Origin: Burkholderia sp. S171
GTDB taxonomy: Bacteria > Pseudomonadota > Gammaproteobacteria > Burkholderiales > Burkholderiaceae
Assembly: GCF_009766085.1 (NCBI RefSeq)
Contig: NZ_LMUF01000007.1
Coordinates: 364,504-428,503, forward strand
DNA length: 64,000 bases
Direction: 5' to 3'
This document shows positions 26,001 through 33,939 of this stretch, piece by piece; position 1 is the stretch's first letter, and every line of letters starts with the position of its first letter. The translations under genes and the position numbers were made by a program. Under the pieces are notes generated by a model. The model had not been told where the DNA came from. It saw only the letters and a program-made list of their open reading frames with translations, and searched no databases.

Positions 26001-29000
26001 TTGCCGCTGCAGAGCGTGCCGAGGTCCTTGGTTTCAGTGTGATTATCGTAGGCGTAAAAACCGCCGACCATGCGCTTGCGCGAGCTGGTCATGGTCCTTG
26101 CAACGCCACGGATTTCGAGCGCAACGCCCGCTCGCGGCTTGCCTTGCAAGTCGACGGCGAGCGCCTGCACCGGCACCGCATTGCCAACCGATACCCAGTC
26201 GCCCGCCTTGATGCCGGCTGCAACCGCCGCAGGCCAGAGGGTGGCGCTACCGCGCAACGTCTGGATCTCACCGTTGGGGTCCGCGAAGGTCGCTTCCAGC
26301 GCAAGCTGCTTCGGTGCTTCGACTACGGGCAGCGACTTGAGCGTGAGGCTTCCCGTGCCATTGCGGTCGAGCGTCAGCGCGGTTTTATCGGCGATGAGTT
26401 TGGCCGTGGACGTATCTTCCTGCGCGTTGCTGGTGTCGTCCTCACCTTCAGTTGCGGGCGCGCTGGCGCCGTCATCGGTGGGCTTCTTGTACGGCCCGAA
26501 GCTAAACGATTCGAACTGCGAAGCAAAAGCTGGCGACGTGTCCTTCATCAGCGCGGACACTTGCACCGGTAGGTTCGATGCCGGTCCGCCCGACACATAT
26601 TCAATCTGCACCGCCAGCGGCGCAGTGGTCGCGGCCACCAGCGCGCCGGTCTTCTGATCGCGAATGCCGATCGATCCCTTGAACACCGGCAGGCGAAATT
26701 CTTCCACGCGGAAATTGCCGGTTTCGATACTTATGTGCCGTGACGAATCCTGATCGTCACCGCTGTTATCGCTGTCGTTGTCTGAGTTCGCCGTGCCGTC
26801 GTCCAGCGTCACGCTGTATTCGCCGAGCTTCGCAGCGGCTGGAATCGGGAAGGTGGAATCGGCGCTTCGGTCGGCCGCCCATTTGAGCGGAAGATGGTAT
26901 GTCTGGCCGCTGCCCTCATGACGGATCGTCACGCGCGACGGAAGGTGCGAGGGGAACGTAAAACCGTTAAGCGTTTCCTCGCGCATCAAATGTTTCATCG
27001 ATACCGTTTCGCCCGCGCGCAACAATGTCCGGTCGAACACGGTCGTCGCACGCGTGGTCTGATCGCGGCTCATATCGGTCGGAACGTTGAAGCGCCACGA
27101 TTCGATCCCGCGATTCCAGTCCGACCGCACGAACGCCATGTCCGGCCCGGTCTTCGGATCATCGACGCGCGCCGAGACGAAAAAGCCGGAATCGTCGATG
27201 CTGTTTTCATCACAAGTGCGTGCCGATGCCAGCGGTTTGCCGATCGTCGCGATGCCCTGCGTATCGGTTTTTGCAGCGGCGACCTGATCGCCATTGCAAT
27301 CCGTGACGCGCACTTGTGCGTTCGGCACGGGTTTGCCGCTATCGAGCGCGGTCACCCAGACAATGCTGTTTTCGCGGCCTTGTTTGAAGTGCACGCCAAG
27401 GTTGGTGACAAGCACCGAGGTGCGCACGTACATGTCTTGCTGTTTGCCCAGCAACGACGCACCGAGCGCCGGCGATGCCAGTTCGACAACATAGAAACCC
27501 GGTTTCGGAAGCGGAATCCCGACCACTTCAAAAGGCCGCAGCGACTTGGGATCGGCCTGCGGCACGCTGAGGGTTTCAACGCCCGGTTGCTTTGCCAGCA
27601 ACGACAGCGAGCGGATATCGATTTGCGGATCTTTCGCCGTGCTGCCCTGTGCGTAGACCGGCTTGATGCCGTTATTCAGCGCCAGCGGCATCTCCTGTTT
27701 GATCTGCGCGACGGACATGGAAAAGCCGTCGAAACGATCGACGGTTTTCATCCATCGACGGATCTCGGTGTCGGCATCGACGCGCAGTTTCGTCACGCTC
27801 GATGAACCCGCGTTGAGCCCGTTCACTTTCAGATCGGCCTCCACATGGCGCAGCGTGACGGGCAACATGGCGGGCATGTTGGGCTCGGCGAAACGCTCGA
27901 TGATCCCGAATGTCGACGATGAAAACTTGGCGAGCGGCGGCATGGGCGCCGTCGAAGTCTTCAGTGGGAAAAGGTCCGCGTTGGACAGCGTGCGACCACT
28001 GGAATCCTTGAGTCCAGTTGGCAGTTCTATCGATAAATCCGCGTGCTCGGGCAACGGCGCCGCGAACTGGACGCTGGTGATGTCGTTGTCCTTTTCATCG
28101 GGATCGAACTGTGGCGAGGTCTTGCCGCCGGGGCCGCGCAGGGTGATTTTTTCAGCGTCCGCTCGCGGCACGGGCGAGCTGAAGCGGATGCGCAGCGGGC
28201 GCAACGGCGTGCAGGGCGCCTTGGCGTTTTCACGTTCGCAGGAGAAACTCGCGGTGAAGGGTTCGCGGACATCGAAGTCGAAGCGTTTCTCCACGTCGTT
28301 CGCGAGACCACTCGGGCCGGCTACGCCCGCGCCGTACACGAGTTGCATCTTCGTGGCGGACGGCAGGGTTTGCTGGCAGGCGAGCGTGAGCACGCGTGCG
28401 CTGTCTTTTTCGAGGTGGAAGTGTTTGAGGAGGTCGGCGCGTGCGTTGGCGTCGACGGTTTTAACAGGAATGCGGTTACCCAAACCACTCGATTCGCACC
28501 AGATGTCTTGCAACGCCGACGCTTCTGTAGCGGGGCCGTTCAGGCGCAGCACGAAGATCTGGTTTTCTTCTATCTCGCCGCCGCCGGGCTCGACTTGGGT
28601 GACAAAGGGACCACCGGTTTCGAAGCGGAACTGACGTGGACCGGTGAGCGCGTTGCCCGCAGTGGACTTGAGCCCGTCTTCCAGGGCGACCGAGCAGCGC
28701 ATGCCGGGCGTGAGGTCTTGCGTGAAGTCGAAGGCCCAGGTTTTATCGTCGATCCAATGAGCCGAACCCGCCGCTGCTCCTCCGGTGCAATGCACCTGAG
28801 CCGGGGCTTTGGCTGCGGGGTCTCCGAACGCGATCATTGCTTCGTCGAACTTGACGACCACCTGGCGCACCTGCGTGACCTTGCCCTGTGGCGACACGCT
28901 CAGCGTGCGCGCGGCGTCTGCGCGATGCGTGGCGCCCAGGAAGCCCATTGTGAGCAAAGAGAGGGCGGTAAGCGCCGCCAGCGGCCAGCGTTGTTTTTTT

Positions 29001-29014
29001 ATGACGCGGATCAT
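23033..29014 (-). CDS. Bacterial alpha-2-macroglobulin (thioester-containing protease trap)
   Basis: A 1993-aa periplasmic protein that should trap attacking proteases. The N-terminal sequence MIRVIKKQRWPLAALTALSLLTMGFLGATHRADA is a signal peptide without a lipobox cysteine. MG domains follow, and the bait-like region before the macroglobulin core is acidic and low complexity. The thioester motif is intact: Cys1526-Leu-Glu-Gln1529 inside YPYSCLEQQTSRALGL, within the helical thioester domain. The C-terminal receptor-like domain closes with LQVEYTVRLNNAGTFGLPPTRVEALYAPSVFG. It belongs to the large YfhM-like class coupled to PBP1C, and pbpC follows after four bases. It presumably guards the periplasm when the outer membrane is breached. 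Confidence 0.94.
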   Translation of the reverse strand: MIRVIKKQRWPLAALTALSLLTMGFLGATHRADAARTLSVSPQGKVTQVRQVVVKFDEAMIAFGDPAAKAPAQVHCTGGAAAGSAHWIDDKTWAFDFTQDLTPGMRCSVALEDGLKSTAGNALTGPRQFRFETGGPFVTQVEPGGGEIEENQIFVLRLNGPATEASALQDIWCESSGLGNRIPVKTVDANARADLLKHFHLEKDSARVLTLACQQTLPSATKMQLVYGAGVAGPSGLANDVEKRFDFDVREPFTASFSCERENAKAPCTPLRPLRIRFSSPVPRADAEKITLRGPGGKTSPQFDPDEKDNDITSVQFAAPLPEHADLSIELPTGLKDSSGRTLSNADLFPLKTSTAPMPPLAKFSSSTFGIIERFAEPNMPAMLPVTLRHVEADLKVNGLNAGSSSVTKLRVDADTEIRRWMKTVDRFDGFSMSVAQIKQEMPLALNNGIKPVYAQGSTAKDPQIDIRSLSLLAKQPGVETLSVPQADPKSLRPFEVVGIPLPKPGFYVVELASPALGASLLGKQQDMYVRTSVLVTNLGVHFKQGRENSIVWVTALDSGKPVPNAQVRVTDCNGDQVAAAKTDTQGIATIGKPLASARTCDENSIDDSGFFVSARVDDPKTGPDMAFVRSDWNRGIESWRFNVPTDMSRDQTTRATTVFDRTLLRAGETVSMKHLMREETLNGFTFPSHLPSRVTIRHEGSGQTYHLPLKWAADRSADSTFPIPAAAKLGEYSVTLDDGTANSDNDSDNSGDDQDSSRHISIETGNFRVEEFRLPVFKGSIGIRDQKTGALVAATTAPLAVQIEYVSGGPASNLPVQVSALMKDTSPAFASQFESFSFGPYKKPTDDGASAPATEGEDDTSNAQEDTSTAKLIADKTALTLDRNGTGSLTLKSLPVVEAPKQLALEATFADPNGEIQTLRGSATLWPAAVAAGIKAGDWVSVGNAVPVQALAVDLQGKPRAGVALEIRGVARTMTSSRKRMVGGFYAYDNHTETKDLGTLCSGKSDDHGLLSCEAKLKEAGNVDLIATAKDGDGRVANAITSVWVTREDQLWFGGENTDRIDVLPEKTSYEPGETARFQVRMPFRFATALVAVEREGIVETKVVELDGKNPTVELKVQESWGPNVYVSVLAIRGRIHEVPWYSFFTWGWKAPLDWVHAFWYEGRQYEAPTPLVDLSKPAFRYGLGEIKVGTASHKLGVTVTPDAKSYAVRSKAHVKVRVTLPGGKPAPAGTQVALAAVDEALLELMPNQSWNVLDAMLQRRAYGVETSTAQMEIIGRRHFGRKAVPAGGGGGHSATRELFDTLLLWNPRVTLDANGEATVDVPLNDALTSFRIVAIGAVGAGQFGTGSASIRSTQDLQLISGLPPLVRVGDQFRALFTLRNTTARTMQVVVTPRVPTLDLAAQNVTLAPDSSQEISWDVKTPDAIGMAATGALNWEVSAAEQGGPKAADAVKLIQRVVAAIPVTVQQATITQVDGTFALPVAPPETAVASADGQIRGGIAVTLQPKLADGLPGVRRWFERYPYSCLEQQTSRALGLDDLTQWQTVIARMPSYLDSDGLANYFPPSDDSRPYGSPALSAYLLAVSDEASKADPRFALPGDLRDKLAAALTNFVEGKIERKFWSPRQDLDFVKLSAIEALSRYGLATPRMLGSITIAPNQWPTSALLDYYSILSRVDGIAQRDDQRAQVEQILRARLTYSGTRLTFSTAADDDLYWLMTGPESNAARTALLFADNAAWKDEMPRLIGGLLALQTNGAWQTTTSNLWGKLAVQRFSKVFESTPVSGQTRIALGTTEKAIAWNAPPSPANPRNVTLPWASGTLNLTQEGSGKPWATIESLAAVALKAPFAAGYRITKTITPVDPAVKGALSRGDIVRVHLDIDAQSDMTWVVVNDPIPAGATILGSGLGRDSEVATEGEKSPQGAWPAFIERGFEGYRAYYDYLPKGKLQVEYTVRLNNAGTFGLPPTRVEALYAPSVFGAIPNATMIVAPLAAAK

Positions 29015-29144
29015 CGCACTCGTTCCAGGGTGGCCAAAACGCTGGCGATTTTACCGGAGTGTTACGTCATCCTTGCCAATTGTTTTCAATTTATGACAGA
29101 CATTCCAAACCCATTGCATTGAGCGCGCGGTTGTTGCATTGAAC

Positions 29145-30524
29145 CTAAACTGGCTCGGCTCCGGTGCGGATGCGATCGTCTGGAATGTGCCGCGTGCTGA
29201 TCCGCCGCCAGTAGAGAAACAGTCCTACGCCCGCCACGCCCAGGCTCACCGAGTTCGCGACCCAGAATCCGCGTGCGCCTTGCAGCCAGGCCGGCGCATA
29301 ACCGCCCACGTTGAACCCGAGCACGTACCCGCCGCCCAGCCCGATGCCCCACAACGCGACCGCGTAGATGACCGTGGGGACGACCGCCACTTTATAGGCG
29401 CGCAGCACGAAAGCCGTGGTGATCTGGAGGGCATCGAAGAAATGATAGAACACGACAATGGCCAGCAACGGCATGGCCGCCGCGATCACCTGGCTGTCAG
29501 GCGTGTAGGCTTCGAGCAAGTACGGCCGCAGTGCAAACAGCGCCGCGCCGTACACGCATGCAATACCGCACGACAACGCAATGCCGTGGCGGGCGAGCGA
29601 ACGGGCGGCATCGAAACGTTGCGCGCCGAGTGCTTGCGAGACGAGGGTCGCGGACGCCACGCCAATGGACAGCGGCGTCATGTAGAGCACCGCGCCAATG
29701 TTGCCGGTAATCTGATGCCCAGCCAGCGTGGTCGTGCCAAAGTGAGAGATGAACAGCGCCATGAAGGTGTATGACGTCACTTCGATCAGGTAGGACAGCC
29801 CCATCGGAATGCCGAGTTTCAGGAGTGCTTTCTGACGGCGCCAGACGGGCCAGCAAAATCGCGAAAACACGCCGAACGGCCGGAAGAACTCGACACGTAC
29901 AAGCACCGTTATGCCGACCATGGCGATCAGCCAGTTGATCATCGTGCTGGCGATGGCGCAGCCTGGGCCACCCAGCGCCGGCACGCCGAAACCGCCGAAG
30001 ATGAACCACAGGTTGAGCGGGACTTTCAGCATCAGCGCGCCGACTTGCAGAAACATGACCAGGCGCGGTTTGCCGACGGCGTTCGTGAGCGAGCTATAGA
30101 CACGAAACGCGAGACCCGCGGGCAGTCCGAACGACAGGATGCGCAGATAGGCGAGAGTGCGGTCGTGCAGGGCGGGGGGTGTATCGGCGATTCGCAGGAG
30201 AGGTTGCGGGAAATACAGGCAGACAAAGCCGATCACCGACAACACCGCCGCCAGCCATAGCGCCTGCCGGACTTCCTCGCCAATCTCGGCTTCGCGCCGC
30301 GCACCGAACAATTGTCCGGCGATGGGCTGCAACGCCGTCAGGATGCCCGTCAAACCAATATAGACCGAGATGTAGATCGACGAACCGAGGCCGAGCGCCG
30401 CGAGATCCGTGGCGGAATATCGGCCGACCATGGCCGTATCGATCACGGCGAACGCGATAATCGCCAACTGGCCGATCAGCACCGGCCACGCCAGGGCCAC
30501 GATCTTGCGGACGTCCGGCCACAT
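29145..30524 (-). CDS. MATE-family multidrug/cation efflux transporter (NorM type)
   Basis: A 459-aa protein with twelve predicted membrane helices. IVALAWPVLIGQLAIIAFAVIDTAMVGRYSATDLAALGLG is the N-terminal MATE signature; the second bundle repeats it around IPMGLSYLIEVTSYTFMALF. It would exchange Na+ or H+ for toxic cations. Its ATG lies two bases after the stop of the GT39 gene, so the two are translationally coupled. The C-terminus ends in a polar tail. Its substrate is unknown; coupling to a lipid-sugar transferase is unusual and might hint at envelope-related cargo. Confidence 0.92.
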   Translation of the reverse strand: MWPDVRKIVALAWPVLIGQLAIIAFAVIDTAMVGRYSATDLAALGLGSSIYISVYIGLTGILTALQPIAGQLFGARREAEIGEEVRQALWLAAVLSVIGFVCLYFPQPLLRIADTPPALHDRTLAYLRILSFGLPAGLAFRVYSSLTNAVGKPRLVMFLQVGALMLKVPLNLWFIFGGFGVPALGGPGCAIASTMINWLIAMVGITVLVRVEFFRPFGVFSRFCWPVWRRQKALLKLGIPMGLSYLIEVTSYTFMALFISHFGTTTLAGHQITGNIGAVLYMTPLSIGVASATLVSQALGAQRFDAARSLARHGIALSCGIACVYGAALFALRPYLLEAYTPDSQVIAAAMPLLAIVVFYHFFDALQITTAFVLRAYKVAVVPTVIYAVALWGIGLGGGYVLGFNVGGYAPAWLQGARGFWVANSVSLGVAGVGLFLYWRRISTRHIPDDRIRTGAEPV

Positions 30525-30526
30525 GA

Positions 30527-32413
30527 TCAGTTGCTTCCGCGATGCAGCGACTTCGGTCGCGGCCGTTTGACCGGCGCCACCGGCCGCTCGATGCGCACGT
30601 ACAGCCGGAACCGCTCGTCACGGTCGGCCACGCGGCGGCCTTCCCAAACGAGCTTCCACTCGAACGCCGAGATTGAGGACGGCTCGCCGTAGTCCTGCGT
30701 GTCCTGGCGCAGGATCACGTCGCAGTCTTCATCGAAGGCGAAATGCATGCCGCCGAAATACGCGAAGGTCGCAAGCTGCGCATCGCCCAGACGCACCGGG
30801 GAAATGCAGGTGTAGTCAGGCGGTAAATGATCGGCAATCTGCTCGGCCACGTCGCGATACGTCCGGCTGTAGTTCACCACCGGCAGCCACAGCGTCATCA
30901 GCAGCACCCACATGAGCGTGGTTCCCGCACTCGACAGCACGACGCTGCGCCACAACACCTTCGGATGACGCGCAAGACGCCAGCGCGCGAGCGAGAACCA
31001 GCATATGGTCACGGCAACCGCACACACGAGCGACAAGATCTTGAATTCGGGCTGAAAACCCGGCGCAAGTCGCGCGAGATTGCGGGCAAGCGGCGCGGGG
31101 AATCCATACAAGCCCGCGGTCCAGACAAGCCAGACGAACGTGGCGAGCAGCGTGAAACTCAACATTGCGAACCAGTCGATAGCGTTGATCGCCCCGCGCT
31201 TGAGCGTGGGCAGCGCGAACGTGGCGAGCACGGACAACGGCGGCAGCAACAGCATGAACAGGCGGTTCGACTGATGACTTTGCAGGATCACCAGCACCAG
31301 CAGCGGCCCGATCACCGATAGCGGCACAGCTACGTGTGGCGAGCGGCGCAGGCCACTCCAGCTCACAAAGGTCCAGATGGCGAGCGGCCACGCCGGCCAT
31401 GTGAAGAGAGGCAGGTTCTTGAGGGCGTAGGAGAGCGCCTGGATCGGCGAACCGGAAAACGAGTCGAAGCTGTTACGCCACCATTGGCGCAGCCACCAAT
31501 CACCGTCGTCCGGATAGAAATGCAGCACCGGCCACACCCATGCGCCGATCAGGATCACTGCCACGGGCACGCCGAGCACGACCAGGTAGAACGGCCGCAC
31601 TTCGCGCACGATCACCGTCATGGCGAGCGTGCAGATCAGGAGTGCCAGCACCAGCACCGGGCTGCTCGACAAACCCACGAAGCCGATTGCCGCCCCCCAC
31701 ACCAGCGCGCCCTGGATCGGCTTGTCGCAACTGCGCACGAGGCCGTAGAGCAGCATCGCGGTGCCGGCGAACTGAGCAAGCTGGGGCGTGGTTTCGTGGC
31801 CGCGTTCGGCCAGGCCGAAGCAGGCGAGCAGGATCAGCAGCGCGCCATCGGCGAGTGTGCGGCCGTAGTCGCGTGGCTCGGGCTCGCCGCCAAATGCGTA
31901 TTTGAACGGTTGTGCCTCGTCGCGCCGGCCAAGCAGATACGCCGTGTACCAGACAAACGCGCAGGCGATACAAAACAGCAATCCGGTTATCACGCGGGAT
32001 GCATTGCTTGCATCGACCCATGGGCTCAGCAGGCGGATAAAACCCGCGCCGAACCAGTACATGAACGGGCCATCGCCGGTAAGCGCCTTACCTACCAGGT
32101 TCGGCAGCAGCCAGTCTTTCACGCTGCCGTTGGCCATCGTCCACATCACGCCGAAGCCTGCTGCGTCCTCGTTTTTCCACGGGTCGCGGCCGAACAGTCC
32201 AAAAGACGCGTAGATGATACAAATGGCGAGCAGCAGCCAGCGCGGCAGGGCGCTGGTGGCGGAGGCGGTCAGACGGACGACATTTCGCATGCGTTTGGGC
32301 GATGGAACAGAACTGATGGAGCGCTGAGGGAGCAATGCGGCGGCGCTGGGGTCGTGCATGACACGCGAATCTCGTGCCTTGGCGGGTCGTGCGATTTTTA
32401 CCGAATCCGGCAT
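30527..32413 (-). CDS. ArnT-like GT39 family glycosyltransferase (polyprenyl-phosphate-sugar dependent)
   Basis: A 628-aa protein with many membrane helices and the PMT/ArnT signature near the first periplasmic loop: FGLFGRDPWKNEDAAGFGV, holding the catalytic acidic residues, then KALTGDGPFMYWFGAGFIRL. The C-terminal periplasmic part is about 100 residues. The enzyme should move a sugar from a polyprenyl phosphate carrier to lipid A, protein or glycan in the periplasm. The start is uncertain: ATG 32413 gives a long basic N-terminus, while 32359 or 32290 would shorten it; no Shine-Dalgarno decides. The stop sits two bases before the MATE start. Confidence 0.85.
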   Translation of the reverse strand: MPDSVKIARPAKARDSRVMHDPSAAALLPQRSISSVPSPKRMRNVVRLTASATSALPRWLLLAICIIYASFGLFGRDPWKNEDAAGFGVMWTMANGSVKDWLLPNLVGKALTGDGPFMYWFGAGFIRLLSPWVDASNASRVITGLLFCIACAFVWYTAYLLGRRDEAQPFKYAFGGEPEPRDYGRTLADGALLILLACFGLAERGHETTPQLAQFAGTAMLLYGLVRSCDKPIQGALVWGAAIGFVGLSSSPVLVLALLICTLAMTVIVREVRPFYLVVLGVPVAVILIGAWVWPVLHFYPDDGDWWLRQWWRNSFDSFSGSPIQALSYALKNLPLFTWPAWPLAIWTFVSWSGLRRSPHVAVPLSVIGPLLVLVILQSHQSNRLFMLLLPPLSVLATFALPTLKRGAINAIDWFAMLSFTLLATFVWLVWTAGLYGFPAPLARNLARLAPGFQPEFKILSLVCAVAVTICWFSLARWRLARHPKVLWRSVVLSSAGTTLMWVLLMTLWLPVVNYSRTYRDVAEQIADHLPPDYTCISPVRLGDAQLATFAYFGGMHFAFDEDCDVILRQDTQDYGEPSSISAFEWKLVWEGRRVADRDERFRLYVRIERPVAPVKRPRPKSLHRGSN

Positions 32414-32558
32414 TGTAGACGGGCGGCGTCGCGCGCGTCATTGCGGTGCTCGTCAACGAGGGGTTTGACGGGGCGAGTTTGCCCGAATGGCTGCGGATTG
32501 CCGCGCCGCATGGGCCGAAGGCGGGGACCCTATACGGGGCCAGACGCGGGGCACAGAC

Positions 32559-32590
32559 GAAAAAAAGGCAGCTTTCGCTGCCTTTTCTTC
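32559..32590 (-). terminator. Intrinsic terminator of rpmE2
   Basis: On the minus strand the stem GGCAGC/GCTGCC with loop GAAA is followed by seven T residues. It lies 31 bases past the rpmE2 stop. Confidence 0.9.
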
Positions 32591-32620
32591 GAATCCAGCC
32601 TTGGCTGTTTTCTCGACTAA

Positions 32621-32875
32621 TTACTTCTTTGCCGAGAATGCTGCGAACTTCTTGTTGAACTTCTCGACGCGGCCGGCCGTGTCCATGATCTTTTGGTTAC
32701 CGGTGTAGAACGGATGCGATTCCGACGACACTTCGATCTTTGCCAGCGGGTACGTCTTGCCTTCGAACTCGCCGGTTTCGCGCGTGTTGATGGTCGAACG
32801 TGTGATGAACTTGAAGTCATTCGACATGTCGACGAACAGCACTTCGCGGTAATTCGGGTGAATGCCTTCTTTCAT
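32621..32875 (-). CDS. rpmE2: 50S ribosomal protein L31 type B (zinc-free form)
   Basis: An 84-aa L31 with the type B sequence: [74 protein letters not shown]. It has no cysteines, so it cannot bind zinc, unlike type A L31. The start is set at 32875 because that is the family N-terminus; the upstream open frame to 32977 is basic leader. A strong terminator follows. Zinc-free L31 copies are often induced by zinc starvation through Zur, but no Zur box was identified here. Confidence 0.95.
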   Translation of the reverse strand: MKEGIHPNYREVLFVDMSNDFKFITRSTINTRETGEFEGKTYPLAKIEVSSESHPFYTGNQKIMDTAGRVEKFNKKFAAFSAKK

Positions 32876-33062
32876 GGTCTTTCCTTGGTATCTGTTGGTA
32901 GCCAGCCCACCCGTTTTGAGGGTTTTGCGCGTGTTTGCAAGCCTATCTTGCAAACCGATCCTGCGAGCGCGAGCCACTTGCCTGAGGTCGAAAAACGTGG
33001 ATTATGCCAGAAAATCAGCCGTTTGGCATGTTTTCAGGGCGCCCGGACCGACGTTTCCCGCC

Positions 33063-33902
33063 TCATTTCTGCGCCACCGCGGCCAGCGCCCCTATGCCCG
33101 CCGGGTCCTGCCGGTAATACCGCGCAAGCAAGCGATACAACTCCGGATATTCCTGCTCGAACGCCACGGGCTGCACGAACAGCGCCTCGCTGCAGACCGC
33201 AAAAAACTCCGACGGATGGTCGGCGGCGTAAGGGTCGATCAGCGATTCGCGCTCGAACCGGCCCCAGCGGCGCGTGGGAACGGCATCGACCTGAGCGCAG
33301 AAATGGTCGTAGGCGTGATCGAAGACGTCGTTCCAGGCGTTGGAATCGAGCGGCGCGTGCCAACGTCGAAAGAGTGGGGGATGGCCATCCGCCTCGCCAT
33401 TCAGCATGTCGATCTTGTGCGCAAACTCGTGGATGACGACGTTGTACGCGTCCTCGCCGCCGGTCATCTGCGCGTCTTCCCACGACAGTACGACCGGCCC
33501 GCCTTCCCACGCCTCGCCGCTCGCATCGTGTTCAATCTCGTGCACCACGCCGGCTTCGTCCTCGACCGTCTTGCGGATCACGAACTCGCCCGGATACACA
33601 ATCACGCCGACCCAGCCGCGGTACAACTCCAGGCTCAGATTCAGCACGGGCAGGCAGGCTTGCACCGCGATGGCGACAATCATCGCGTCGGTGAGCGTCA
33701 GATCGTGTGCGGTCGAGAACTCCTTTTCAGCGATAAAAAGCGTCGTACATTCGCGCAACCGGACGCGTTCGGCCTCGTCGAGATGGCCGAAAAACGGCAG
33801 GCGATCGAGTGTGTTTTGCCAAAGCGTGTCGTCGATGGCGTGTTTGCGCAGCGCCCGTTCACGACGATTCCCGCTGATCAGCCGGGTCAGGAAATTGGCC
33901 AT
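33063..33902 (-). CDS. mtfA: MtfA-like zinc-dependent peptidase (M90)
   Basis: A 279-aa protein starting MANFLTRLISGNRRER, with the metalloprotease motif HEFAH at residues 158-162 (VVIHEFAHKIDMLNGEADG). Conserved flanks include VILSWEDA-like VVLSWEDAQMTGG and YAADHPSEFFAVCSEALF, where the third zinc ligand Glu is expected. E. coli MtfA binds the Mlc repressor and thereby influences glucose PTS control, and has peptidase activity; whether Mlc exists here is unknown. The chosen start is ATG 33902; 25 upstream residues to 33977 do not match. The gene lies 37 bases after the MFS gene's stop. Confidence 0.9.
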   Translation of the reverse strand: MANFLTRLISGNRRERALRKHAIDDTLWQNTLDRLPFFGHLDEAERVRLRECTTLFIAEKEFSTAHDLTLTDAMIVAIAVQACLPVLNLSLELYRGWVGVIVYPGEFVIRKTVEDEAGVVHEIEHDASGEAWEGGPVVLSWEDAQMTGGEDAYNVVIHEFAHKIDMLNGEADGHPPLFRRWHAPLDSNAWNDVFDHAYDHFCAQVDAVPTRRWGRFERESLIDPYAADHPSEFFAVCSEALFVQPVAFEQEYPELYRLLARYYRQDPAGIGALAAVAQK

Positions 33903-33939
33903 GAGCTCTCTACTTGTCCTCTCGATGTTTTCTTGAAGC

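Noticed and set aside
24803-26572. Long plus-strand open frame of 589 codons opposite the alpha-2-macroglobulin gene
   Set aside because: It is the antisense shadow of a GC-rich gene: Arg/His-rich, no recognised domain, and the opposite strand encodes a clear 1993-aa protein.
31334-32620. Plus-strand open frame of 428 codons opposite the GT39 gene
   Set aside because: Arg/Gln/His/Ala-rich antisense shadow with no family signature; the minus strand carries the real membrane protein.
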